Made by a program: the position numbers and the translations under genes. Positions 16,793 to 23,167 of a stretch of DNA of 23,167 nucleotides are shown one piece after another (the stretch's first letter is position 1; every line of letters starts with the position of its first letter). Source of the stretch: JBPESN01 sp051710625. GTDB taxonomy: Bacteria > Pseudomonadota > Gammaproteobacteria > Enterobacterales > Enterobacteriaceae. The notes under the pieces were generated by a model. The model had not been told where the DNA came from, did no database searches, and saw nothing but the letters and a program-made list of their open reading frames with translations. The stretch spans positions 1-23,167 of the forward strand of contig NZ_JBPESN010000036.1 in NCBI RefSeq assembly GCF_051710625.1. The letters are read 5' to 3'.

Positions 16793-17088
16793 GAACTGTT
16801 CAGGGAGTCTGACATCAAGAGCGCTGTAGCCTTTTTTAATATTTCGTTTTCCATTTCGATGCGTTGTACCTTCTTCTTAAGCTCACGTATTTCGATTTGT
16901 TCCGGGATTATGGGAGAGGCTTTTGGCGTTTTCCTCTGTCGCTCATCACGCAGTTGTTTTACCCATTTCGTCATCGTAGAAAGGCCGACGTCCATGGCTT
17001 TTGCTGCTTGCGCGGCGGTGTAATTTTGGTCGACAACCAGTTGAGCGGATTCGCGTTTGAATTCAGGACTAAAATTTTTTCTTTTCAT
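16786..17088 (-). CDS. IS3-family OrfA
   Basis: This is the helix-turn-helix protein of the IS (about 100 residues from MKRKNFSPEF). SAQLVVDQNYTAAQAAKAMD is the DNA-binding helix region and a leucine-zipper-like helix follows (IRELKKKVQRIEMENEILKK). In IS3 elements the transposase is made by a -1 shift from orfA into orfB; the two overlap here (orfB opens at 16792). Open and apparently intact. Confidence 0.9.
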   Translation of the reverse strand: MKRKNFSPEFKRESAQLVVDQNYTAAQAAKAMDVGLSTMTKWVKQLRDERQRKTPKASPIIPEQIEIRELKKKVQRIEMENEILKKATALLMSDSLNSSC

Positions 17089-17160
17089 TGGTGCACCCGT
17101 GTTGTTCTGAGGTAAGCATATCACCTCTGTTCAGGTGGCCAAATTCAGTGTGCCACTACA

Positions 17161-17799
17161 TCATCGTTCAGGGCGGCACGCATTTCGGCAACATCGCGCG
17201 GCAGCCCTTCACGCACCGCCTGATAGATATCCACCACATGACGTGACCAGACGGTATCTAAGGACGCATCGGTCATCAGTTCATAGAATTTGTTGCCTTT
17301 GCCGTTCGGGGTGGAGGTAACGCGCAGCGTATAGCCGTTCGATATCACCGAAAATAGCGCCGTCCAGATTTTGCGGCTGTCGGCATGAAAGACAAACTCA
17401 TCGAGAAACACATTGGCGGCAAAGCCACGCGCCGTATCCGGGTTCGCAGGGAAGTGCGGTAATGCGCGAGCCGCCGGGCAGCACCGCCTCTAACATCGTG
17501 TAACGCTTGCTGCCCGACCCTTTCACGCTGCCTTCGATTTCACGGATGGCCAGACCGTACGCCTGACAATGCTTTTTGCCCCCTTTTTCCATCGCCTCTT
17601 TGGCCTGGCGTTCACCGCGCGAGAGAATAACCCAGCGGGTGCGGCCGCCCCGGGCCTCGGTCTCAAAGCAGTCATCAACCAGCTCCAGCGTGGTGGTAAA
17701 GGTTTTGCCGGTCTGACGGGCAAACTGGCCGATCTTAAAGCGCGACCAGTCGAGGAGCCAGCGCTGTTGGTAAAGGTAAAGCGGTAGGGCCGCGCTTAT
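17161..17799 (-). pseudogene. Large terminase (Mu gp28-like), N-terminal ATPase fragment
   Basis: The terminase motor packages phage DNA into heads. Walker A is FARQTGKTFTTTLE and Walker B is NVFLDEFVFH; the coupling region TLRVTSTPNGKG follows. The C-terminal nuclease domain is missing because the IS begins after AALNDD. Near 17450 one extra base shifts the frame (ITALP to ANPDTARGF). The expected start, ATG overlapping the gp27 stop as ATGA, now reads ATAA: a single G-to-A change turned ATG into ATA at 17799 while keeping a stop for gp27. Non-functional. Confidence 0.88.
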
Positions 17800-18227
17800 T
17801 TGATGATCCCGTAAATCTGGTGACGGACACGCTGCACGGTTTCTAGGCTGACGTGGCCGTCGTTATTTTTGACTCCCTGCTTCAGCGCATCCAGCTGGGC
17901 GGCAATTTTCTCGCGCACCTCCGCCTGATAGCGTTTGAGACTGACCGACGAGGGGGTCAGGATGGCAATGCTTTTATCCACTTTGGCTAACAGCGACGCG
18001 CGCTCTGCGGGCTCCATCTCTTCATCACTGGCTTCACAGATAGCGGCAAAGCGGCGTTGCACCTTCTGGCTGTAGCGGGAAATCTGCGCCCGACCGATGC
18101 TATACCCTTTATCACACAGCAGCGTCTCCAGCTACCAGGAGCCACTGAAATTGCGCTTCGTCAGCGCCCGGTCGAGCCATTCACGTACCGATGGCGGCAA
18201 TACCTCGATATGACTACACGGTGCCAT
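17796..18227 (-). pseudogene. Small terminase (Mu gp27-like, DUF3486) with one stop
   Basis: Mu gp27-like small terminases recognise phage DNA for packaging. The frame from ATG 18227 reads IEVLPPSVREWLDRAL and then TAG at 18132-18134 (codon 32). It then continues LETLLCDKGYSIGRAQISRY, SLLAKVDKSIAILTPSSV, HVSLETVQRVRHQIYGIIK to TAA at 17796. The full span is 143 residues, the right size for the family. It lies directly between gp26-like and large terminase genes, in Mu order. Confidence 0.85.
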
Positions 18228-18229
18228 CG

Positions 18230-18511
18230 TCACTCCCTCCAGTACTTCGCTGGACGGGAAAGGCCGGGGATATCGTCAGTGACGTATTCCACCTGGTTCA
18301 CTCCTTCCGGCGTCAGCGTGGCGGTCCGCACGAGCGGGCGGGCGGGTCAGACGGACCAGCCGCAGGCCCTCTAAAAACAGCAACTCTTTTTTCAGCTCCA
18401 TTAAGGTTAAATCGGGGTAGAGTAAATGCCCGACATCAAACAGCAGCCGGTCATTGGCCGGATAGGGCCTTGCCTTAGCCCTTCCCGGCGCGCCTGCTCG
18501 GTATCTATCAT
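18230..18511 (-). pseudogene. Mu gp26-like protein, two frameshifts
   Basis: This is a small phage protein of the terminase cassette with a winged-helix-like pattern. The start MIDTEQARREGLR overlaps the gp25 stop by four bases. The frame then shifts to ARPYPANDRLLFDVGHLLYP and LTLMELKKELLFLEGLRLVR, and again to TATLTPEGVNQVEYVTDDIP ending SRPAKYWRE at TGA 18230. Two shifts (near 18470 and 18345) make it non-functional. Function in relatives is not established. Confidence 0.75.
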
Positions 18512-18837
18512 ACGTTTCCTCCTGTCGCCTGACGCAATTGAATGTTTTCCAGCTTCTGGTAAATCGCGTCAAGCCGGGACTCCAACACCTGCTGATAATG
18601 AATAAATTTGTCGCGCCGGACGTAACGCTCCGGCACCTCGACCTTGAATTCCAGTACCTCGCGCTCAAGGCGCGACCCCTTATCAGCGGAATTGCACATT
18701 AATCGCTCCAGTGACGCAAACCGCTTCGCCTGACGCTTTTCGGTCTCACGGATAGACCAGCGGGCGAGGCCAGCAAGAAAACCAACCAGCCCAAACAAAT
18801 AGCTGACCAGCACCCAAAAATCGACTTGCAATGTCAT
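18508..18837 (-). CDS. Mu gp25-like membrane protein (DUF2730 type)
   Basis: This 109-residue protein has one N-terminal membrane segment (VDFWVLVSYLFGLVGFLAGL) followed by a long charged coiled-coil-like region ending LDAIYQKLENIQLRQ. This matches the gp25 family between lysis and terminase genes of Mu-like phages; its role is unknown. ATG 18837 overlaps the spanin stop by four bases (ATGA), and its own stop overlaps gp26. It is the only gene of the late block here that is fully open. Confidence 0.8.
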   Translation of the reverse strand: MTLQVDFWVLVSYLFGLVGFLAGLARWSIRETEKRQAKRFASLERLMCNSADKGSRLEREVLEFKVEVPERYVRRDKFIHYQQVLESRLDAIYQKLENIQLRQATGGNV

Positions 18838-19437
18838 GGTTGTAATCCTTCGATGTAATCCAGTAAGCCATTTACCTGCGTTCGCCAGACACGGCATTGC
18901 TGCCTGTTGTCGGTGATATTGGCGAGGATATCGCGCTGGGTGACCGGACTGGGGCGGAGCGGTTCACCAGCGGACGCAGGGGGCCGGGGCGTTTTTCCAG
19001 CGACGCCGGGAGTGGCGGTAGCGCCTGGATCGTTGGCGTCAGGCACACCGAGGGCGGTGTTGTAGTGCTGCACGAAGCCACGAGTAAATACGCAGGACAC
19101 AGCATGAGGCTGGCCTCTTTCATCCAGAAAGCCGTAGGTAACATCAGCTATCTGCCCCTTAAGTTGACGGTTTTCGGCGTTTATTCGTGCACCCGCCCAC
19201 CAGGTAATTCCGCTCGCTCGTATGGGCAACTGCAACCTGACGCTCAAAACGCTGTTGCAGGGCGTGCAGGCTTTGCGCTGCCTGTTCGGCGCGTTGCTTT
19301 TCTTGCACTGCAAATGTCTCACGCAGCTGATGGAGGGTTGCCTCGCTCCGCTGCGTTGCCCGAGTGCTGCCTTGCGTGTAGCCGTGCCACCAGGCGAGGG
19401 ACAACAGCGCGCCACAACGAGCTGCACATTGAAAGTT
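18834..19437 (-). pseudogene. Spanin-like (Rz) lysis protein, frameshifted
   Basis: Inner-membrane spanins help to disrupt the outer membrane at the end of lysis. A hydrophobic start (CGALLSLAWWHGYTQG) is followed by a helical coiled coil (FAVQEKQRAEQAAQSLHALQ, RQVAVAHTSERNYLV) in one frame. The other frame continues from near 19190: NAENRQLKGQIADVTYGFLD, VSCVFTRGFVQHYNTALGVP, a proline-rich linker, and VTQRDILANITDNRQQCRVW. A start codon is not evident. It overlaps gp25 at its end. The Rz assignment is from architecture and position; sequence support is moderate. Confidence 0.72.
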
Positions 19438-19742
19438 TTTATCCCGCTGACGTTAAACGCAGCTTGCCCCTCCCAGGTCAGGTAACGCGGTGCCAGAACT
19501 TTTAATATGCGCCGGGGATAATGACGATTCTCGCGCCAGACGCTCACGCTACGTCCGGCATTCACCCGCTCAATGTTGTCAAACCAGCGACCGCCATCGT
19601 ACCCTTGCTGTTTCGCAAGACGGTGGTCACCTGTAACCCAGCCCAGGCCGCCGTTGTAGGCCGACAAGGTCATCGCCATGCGCTCACAGCGATTCACCGG
19701 CGCCACAATCACCGCCCGGCGCAGCTGCGCGGCCGCAAACAC
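19438..19742 (-). pseudogene. Phage lytic transglycosylase, C-terminal remnant
   Basis: MAMTLSAYNGGLGWVTGDHR, GYDGGRWFDNIERVNAGRS and HYPRRILKVLAPRYLTW are typical of the C-terminal half of SLT-type phage transglycosylases. The N-terminal half with the catalytic Glu is missing: codons VFAAAQLRRAVIVA, which belong to the upstream holin-like gene, run directly into NRCERM at about 19694. An internal deletion has joined the two genes in frame. Non-functional as a muramidase. Confidence 0.75.
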
Positions 19743-20025
19743 CTAATGGTAGCCGCGCCGCGTACCGGATGTCGGCCTTGCGCCACCTCAGGGTGGTCAT
19801 GGTGCAGGTATTGACCGGGGGACGGGCTTTGGGGAATAGCGAACGGTCAAGCCAGTAACCGGTCATCGCCGCCAGGGTAATCAAGGCCAGCCTGTAGAGC
19901 ACCACCGGCAACTGCTGCGGTGAGACCAGGCCGATCATCAGCAATAAACCGGTGGCGGTCAGTAACTAACCGCTCAATCGCGGGGTTGTTAATAACGGTA
20001 AGGTTAATTTTTTTCGCGTTTTCAT
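19700..20025 (-). pseudogene. Holin-like phage membrane protein, broken
   Basis: From ATG 20025 (ribosome-binding AGGGAG at 20033-20038) the frame has a TAG at codon 20 (19966-19968). It then reads two hydrophobic stretches (TATGLLLMIGLVS and LPVVLYRLALITLAAMTGYW) before LDRSLFPKARP and DIRYAAR. Further frame changes lead to VFAAAQLRRAVIVA. This is the usual membrane protein just ahead of the transglycosylase in BcepMu-type lysis cassettes; a holin role is inferred. About 270 bases upstream, to the methylase start, hold no gene I can see. Confidence 0.6.
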
Positions 20026-20300
20026 CACCATCTCCCTGAGAATCAGGCAAACAGCATGACAAGGCAAGGCGCCAACCGCTTTAAAAGCGGTTTACTAGTG
20101 GGAATGAGCGTGAGTGGTTAGGTCAGGCACAGTCATTAGCCCCTAACGGGCAAGGGAAAAAGCGCGACCTCCTCAGAGTAGTCGCACCGGACAGGTCGTC
20201 AACACACAGACAGCACCTGTGAGTCAATTGTGGCCCTTTCATTCTCGACAACAGGGAAGAGTCTACACCAATTTCCATTAGTGAAAAAGGCTTACAGACA

Positions 20301-21075
20301 ATGCAGCAAAAATTTTTACCGATACTGCTCTGGATAAACGGTAAACGGCGGCTGGCAAAACAGATTTTACCACGCTGCCCGGCGCATACCTGTACCTGCT
20401 ACGTGGAGCCATTTTATGGCGCAGCGGCGCTTTTCTTTATGAAGTCACCCAGCAAGGTGGAAGTGATTAACGATATCAACGGCGAGCTGGTCAATCTCTA
20501 TCGAGTACTGAAACATCATCTGGAAGAGTTTATGCGCCAGTTTAAATGGGCGCTGGTCAGCTGGGCGATGTATTAATGGTTAAACATCACGCCGACCGAG
20601 ACCTTAACCGATATCCAGCGGGCCGCCCGTTTCTATTACCTGCAAAAATAGGCGTTCGGCGGCAAGGTGGCGGAACACGCCTTTGGCGTGACCACTACCA
20701 GTGGGTCACGCCTGGACCATGCTACGCATGGAAGAAGAGCTGTCGCTGGCTTATCTGCGATTATCACGCACCACCATTGAACACCTGGACTGGGCCAGCT
20801 GTATTGCCTATTATGACCGTCTGCACACGCTCTTTTACTGCGATCCGCCGTATTGGGGGACGGAAAGCTATGGGGTGGATTTTGGCCTGGAGCAATACGA
20901 AAAACTGGCAGCTATGGGACAAGACCTGGCGGGAATGATGATTATTCCCGTCAATGATATTCCGCAGATGCACGACGTGTTTCGAGACTTTTCGATGGAA
21001 AGCGTCCCGATTCGCTATAGTCTCAATAGCAATCAGCTTACTCAACGGCGTGAGCTGATTATTACCGTTAAATAA
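20301..21075 (+). pseudogene. Dam-type DNA adenine methylase, broken
   Basis: This is a phage N6-adenine methyltransferase of the Dam class. The AdoMet-binding motif is seen as YVEPFYGAAALFF and the catalytic motif as CDPPYWGTE. The frame MQQKFLPILLWINGKRRLAK runs to SWAMY, then TAA at 20574-20576, then WLNITPTETLTDIQRAARFY, then TAG at 20649-20651, AFGGKVAEHAFGVTTT, and a shift near 20715 into MLRMEEELSLAYLRLS up to TAA at 21075. It is transcribed opposite to the lysis genes on its left and the regulator on its right. Such enzymes protect phage DNA or adjust its regulation; this copy is dead. Confidence 0.88.
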
Positions 21076-21103
21076 TCCCTTCCGCGGCCACGGGTAGGGA
21101 AGG

Positions 21104-21466
21104 TTAAGCGCGGTGACGGGTGGCTTTTTTCTCTGTCGTTGCTGTCAAGGTGCGTTTAGCCACTTCGCAGGTTTCGCCTAAAATATGTCGAAAGGCAGTT
21201 AACACTTCCGCTTTTTCTTCATCGCTCACCACATCGAGCGCACTGGCTTCATCGCTGCGCTCCACGGTCATCACATAAAGAAGATCGACCCCTCACGCTT
21301 TCGCCGCGATTAAGTATCCCGCATCCGGATGCCGCTCACTTTTTTCATAATTATACTGGATAAGTTTTTTATCCCCACAGCGTTCGGCAAAGATTTCCTG
21401 GCTAAGTCCTAACCGCAGGCGTTCCGACTTTAAGCGATCTCCCACGCCTTCCGGCGTCAGCGTGAC
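21104..21466 (-). pseudogene. XRE-type regulator remnant
   Basis: In one continuous minus-strand frame the sequence reads VTLTPEGVGDRLKSERLRLG, LSQEIFAERCGDKKLIQYNY, EKSERHPDAGYLIAAKA, stop, GVDLLYVMTVERSDEASALD, VVSDEEKAEVLTAFRHILGE, and ends HRHRA-like before TAA at 21104. The helix-turn-helix and the VDLLYVMTGERS-like motif are typical of Cro/C1-type phage regulators. A TGA at 21293-21295 splits it, and two adjacent TAG codons (21467-21472) precede the first conserved residues; the original start is unclear. Easily missed because no long open frame remains. Confidence 0.75.
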
Positions 21467-21541
21467 CTACTACTGGGTATCGAGCGGAGCCTGTTCATTG
21501 CTCGTAGCCGTTGTAAAGGTCTTTCCAGACAGTTGCTGACT

Positions 21542-22099
21542 TTAATTGCTGTAATTGTTTTTTTCAGCCACCAGTTGTCGGCTGCGCTTAGGCGCAGCTT
21601 CATCTTTACGTAATGCCGCCTTCAACTCCCTGACTGACATGCGATAGTGCCGCCTTCGGCTAATGCCGCAAGATCTTCATTATCTTCAGTCATCAACTCA
21701 AAGAGTTTTGTTTTGCTTAAAGTTGCCAGCACTGGCAGTTTTGATTGCAAAGTTGCAGATAGATATTTAATTGAGATCTGCATTATTCTTGCAGCTGTTC
21801 GATATGAAAGCCCAAGGTTTCCTTCAACGATTTTCATGAAATCCCCATGCGGCTCATTCTCTTTTAGAATAATGAGCCGCTTACCCACCTCCAGCATGGC
21901 TTCGGCACTTTGCGCCATGAAGCGCGCCTCATGAACAATTCTCTCCCTTTCATAGGGCAGCCCACCCTCAAAACGTGTCATCACCTCCTGTTGAGTACTT
22001 TTTTCTGCATTTTTTTCAGAGTATGCAATTGCCCCCTCGCAATCGTGATATTGTCCACCCTACTTACAGACAGGCTGGTTGCCGCTTTTTTCTTTGCCA
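21542..22099 (-). pseudogene. DUF3102 phage protein, copy 1
   Basis: DUF3102 proteins are found in Mu-like phages; function unknown, with a central helix-turn-helix-like part. ATG 22099 starts MAKKKAATSLSVS. A frame change before the residues AYSEKNAEKSTQQEVMTRFE joins the main open piece (GGLPYERERIVHEARF, MAQSAEAMLEVGKRLIILKE, NEPHGDFMKIVEGNLGLSYR, KTKLFELMTEDNEDLAALAE). A second near 21645 leads to MSVRELKAALRKDEAAPKRS and TAA at 21542. From ATG 21918 leftwards to 21792 it is identical to copy 2 at 23041-23167. Confidence 0.8.
21792..21918 (-). repeat. Inverted repeat, left arm (DUF3102)
   Basis: These 127 bases are the exact reverse complement of 23041-23167, checked base by base. Identity begins sharply at the ATG of MAQSAEAM in both copies and reaches the window edge in the right copy, so the true arm length is unknown. 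Confidence 0.95.
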
Positions 22100-22239
22100 T
22101 ACAGGTCTCCTTTAGGCCGTTAACAGCCAGTAGCTCTTAACGGTGATAAGAGATATACAAAAACAAACAAAAAATATTTTACATTATTTTGTACGTCGAT
22201 GTATATTTATTTTCAACTTTTTATGACGGAGATAAAACA
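22100..22239. promoter_or_regulatory. Divergent AT-rich promoter/operator region
   Basis: This 140-base gap lies between leftward DUF3102 copy 1 and the rightward gene at 22240. TTTACA at 22178-22183 and TATATT at 22202-22207 (18-base spacing) could drive the rightward gene. TACAAAA (22156-22162) and TTTTGTA (22187-22193) form an inverted repeat overlapping the -35, a plausible regulator site. CGGAGAT at 22228-22234 is the ribosome-binding site. Confidence 0.5.
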
Positions 22240-22473
22240 ATGTCACCACAACATTCCGCCAACTTTAAGCGCAATTTTTATGACCGAGTCTATCAGGACT
22301 ACCCGACGATGGCGGCATGGGCACGCCAATCCGGCTTCAAATCCTATCAGGTTTACATGTTACTTGATAGCCCCTGCCAGAGCGGGCGCGGGGAAGCCCG
22401 CAAAATCAAACAGGCGATTGAACAGATCATAGATTCCCCTATGCCATCGGGCAAAAAGCGCCACAAAAAATAA
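22240..22473 (+). CDS. Small basic phage protein, possible HTH (BcepMu gp16-like)
   Basis: This 77-residue basic protein starts at ATG 22240 behind CGGAGAT. The segment YPTMAAWARQSGFKSYQVYM resembles a helix-turn-helix, and the end is lysine rich (GKKRHKK). The layout (acidic start, WA-x-x-x-GF motif, glycine/arginine-rich turn) recalls the BcepMu gp16 family of phage-associated regulators, a tentative match from memory. It lies first in a rightward run with the winged-helix gene and DUF3102 copy 2. Intact. Confidence 0.6.
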   Translation: MSPQHSANFKRNFYDRVYQDYPTMAAWARQSGFKSYQVYMLLDSPCQSGRGEARKIKQAIEQIIDSPMPSGKKRHKK

Positions 22474-22512
22474 CATTCGCCTGTTTCACTGACGGTAACA
22501 CAATTTCCATTA

Positions 22513-22854
22513 ATGAAAAAGAAGCATCCGATGAAGAACACCTTATCACTGTACGCGTCTTCACGAGCACGCCGAACGCTGCGGATCCTGAAAGCCATGA
22601 AGGGACATCACAACAACAATGGCCTGTTTAATAAGGCGCTGGCGGATCTGGTCAATGATTCTCCGGCTAATATCAGCCGTACCCCGCCGTTTTTAATGGA
22701 AAAGGGCATGGTTGAGCAATGCTCCAATGGGTATTACAAGCTCGGCAAACAATTGCTACAGATTGCCCTTGCCTATTTCGATGAAGTCAACCGGGCACAA
22801 ATCAAGATGGCAGAAAAACGCGGGCGCTGCCTAGCCTCACCGTCAAAACTGTAA
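22513..22854 (+). CDS. Winged-helix (IclR/MarR-like) phage regulator
   Basis: This 113-residue protein contains a clear winged-helix DNA-binding domain: ARRTLRILKAMKGHHNNNGL, FNKALADLVNDSPANISRTP, FLMEKGMVEQCSNGYYKLGK, then a helical tail ALAYFDEVNRAQIKMAEKRG. The ATG at 22531 (MKNTLSLYAS) is an alternative start with AAGAAG in front. Proteins of this type sit upstream of DUF3102 in Mu-like prophages. It is intact, unlike most nearby genes. Target sites are unknown; the AT-rich gap at 22100-22239 is a candidate. Confidence 0.75.
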   Translation: MKKKHPMKNTLSLYASSRARRTLRILKAMKGHHNNNGLFNKALADLVNDSPANISRTPPFLMEKGMVEQCSNGYYKLGKQLLQIALAYFDEVNRAQIKMAEKRGRCLASPSKL

Positions 22855-22866
22855 GAGGAAAAAATA

Positions 22867-23167
22867 ATAAGTAAAAAAGCGTTACCGATCACGGCTGAAA
22901 TTGCTCCCGAACAACCGTTGGCACCAAATTTAATGAATAACCTTAACGCCCTGGCTGAACATCAGCAAACCATTATGGACAAGTACGGCGAGGGACTGCC
23001 CTATGAACGCGAGCGCATTGTGCATGAAGCACGCTTCTATATGGCGCAAAGTGCCGAAGCCATGCTGGAGGTGGGTAAGCGGCTCATTATTCTAAAAGAG
23101 AATGAGCCGCATGGGGATTTCATGAAAATCGTTGAAGGAAACCTTGGGCTTTCATATCGAACAGCTG
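22867..23167 (+). CDS. DUF3102 phage protein, copy 2, runs off the window
   Basis: This is the second DUF3102 gene, open from 22867 to the window end. The expected start is ATA (22867) followed by SKKALPITAEIAPEQPL, with GAGGA eight bases ahead; relatives would begin ATGAGTAAAAAA, so the start codon seems lost by G-to-A change. The first in-frame ATG is 22933 (MNNLNALAEHQQ). The part YGEGLPYERERIVHEARF is similar but not identical to copy 1; from ATG 23041 the DNA is identical to copy 1. Whether the rest is open cannot be seen. Confidence 0.7.
   Translation, partial: MSKKALPITAEIAPEQPLAPNLMNNLNALAEHQQTIMDKYGEGLPYERERIVHEARFYMAQSAEAMLEVGKRLIILKENEPHGDFMKIVEGNLGLSYRTA
23041..23167 (+). repeat. 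Inverted repeat, right arm (DUF3102)
   Basis: This is the partner of 21792-21918. The 1122 bases between the arms carry the divergent promoter region and two intact small regulator-like genes. Confidence 0.95.

Larger units (their letters stand above)
15930..17160 (-). mobile_element. IS3-family insertion sequence, full length (copy 2)
   Basis: The element is 1231 bases long with imperfect inverted ends: TGTAGTGGC (15930-15938), then TGGCCACC up to 15956, mirrored at 17134-17160 by TGTAGTGGC and TTGGCCACC on the other strand. It contains orfA and a damaged orfB. No direct repeat flanks it (GAT on the left, TCA on the right), which is unexpected for a simple insertion. It lies between two prophage genes transcribed towards each other, DUF3164 and the large terminase. 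Confidence 0.92.
10691..23167. mobile_element. Degraded, rearranged Mu-like prophage region
   Basis: Repressor, ner, a two-gene transposition cassette, DUF3164, terminase subunits, gp25/gp26-like proteins, a lysis cassette, Dam methylase and DUF3102 are together diagnostic of a Mu-like transposable phage. Some members resemble the BcepMu branch. Most genes carry frameshifts or stops. Early genes run right and late genes run left, meeting at an IS3 element, so the order is not that of a normal Mu genome. Head, portal and tail genes are not in the window. The left boundary is approximate and the right end is not reached. Confidence 0.9.

Noticed and set aside
18303..21464. An 18-base exact match between the gp26-like gene (18303-18320) and the XRE remnant (21447-21464)
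   Set aside because: Both stretches encode the residues TLTPEGV in the same strand and frame sense; flanks are unrelated, so it is probably a shared peptide with similar codons rather than a functional repeat.
1..23167. CRISPR array, tRNA or rRNA genes, toxin-antitoxin or known defence system
   Set aside because: No regularly spaced repeats, no recognisable tRNA or rRNA sequence, and no defence-family motifs were found on either strand.

Overview
The window looks like the chromosome of an insect-symbiont gammaproteobacterium close to Sodalis. This rests on enteric gene order and protein similarity recalled from memory, together with pervasive fresh gene decay; no database search was possible. 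The left half (440-10690) is the conserved enteric block pyrE, slmA, dut, coaBC, radC, rpmB, rpmG, mutM, coaD, waaE, waaA, wabG, waaQ. The wabG/waaE arrangement is the Klebsiella/Serratia type of lipopolysaccharide core cluster. dut, coaBC, rpmB, rpmG, mutM, coaD, waaE and waaA read as intact. pyrE has one in-frame stop, slmA has a frameshift plus a Trp-to-stop change, radC has lost its stop codon, wabG is shortened by about ten residues, and waaQ is a remnant.

The right half (about 10690 to the window end) is a degraded Mu-like transposable prophage inserted into the lipopolysaccharide core cluster, where it removed the 5' part of waaQ. Its early region runs rightwards: a leftward repressor, then ner, transposase A (tnpA), the AAA+ ATPase (tnpB), two small unknown genes and a DUF3164 gene. 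The repressor and ner are open; tnpA, tnpB and DUF3164 are broken. The DUF3164 gene is cut by an IS3-family element at 15930-17160. On the other side of that element the prophage runs in the opposite direction: large terminase (gp28-like), small terminase (gp27-like), gp26-like, gp25-like, spanin, a lytic transglycosylase remnant, a holin-like protein, a rightward Dam-type methylase, an XRE regulator remnant and a DUF3102 gene. Early and late modules therefore converge on the IS, which has no target duplication, so a rearrangement has taken place.

At the far right a second rightward module begins: a small basic protein, a winged-helix regulator and a second DUF3102 gene. The two DUF3102 genes form an inverted repeat, perfect over the 127 bases visible, around a 1.1 kb regulatory segment. 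A 3' end of the same IS3-family element occupies the first 439 bases, in the opposite orientation to the internal copy.

I found no clearly new defence or metabolic system. The most interesting signals are the inverted DUF3102 regulatory segment, the survival of an intact repressor/ner switch inside a ruined prophage, the radC stop loss that runs into the rpmBG promoter, and a consistent spectrum of lesions (single in-frame stops explainable as transitions, one-base shifts, ATG-to-ATA starts).
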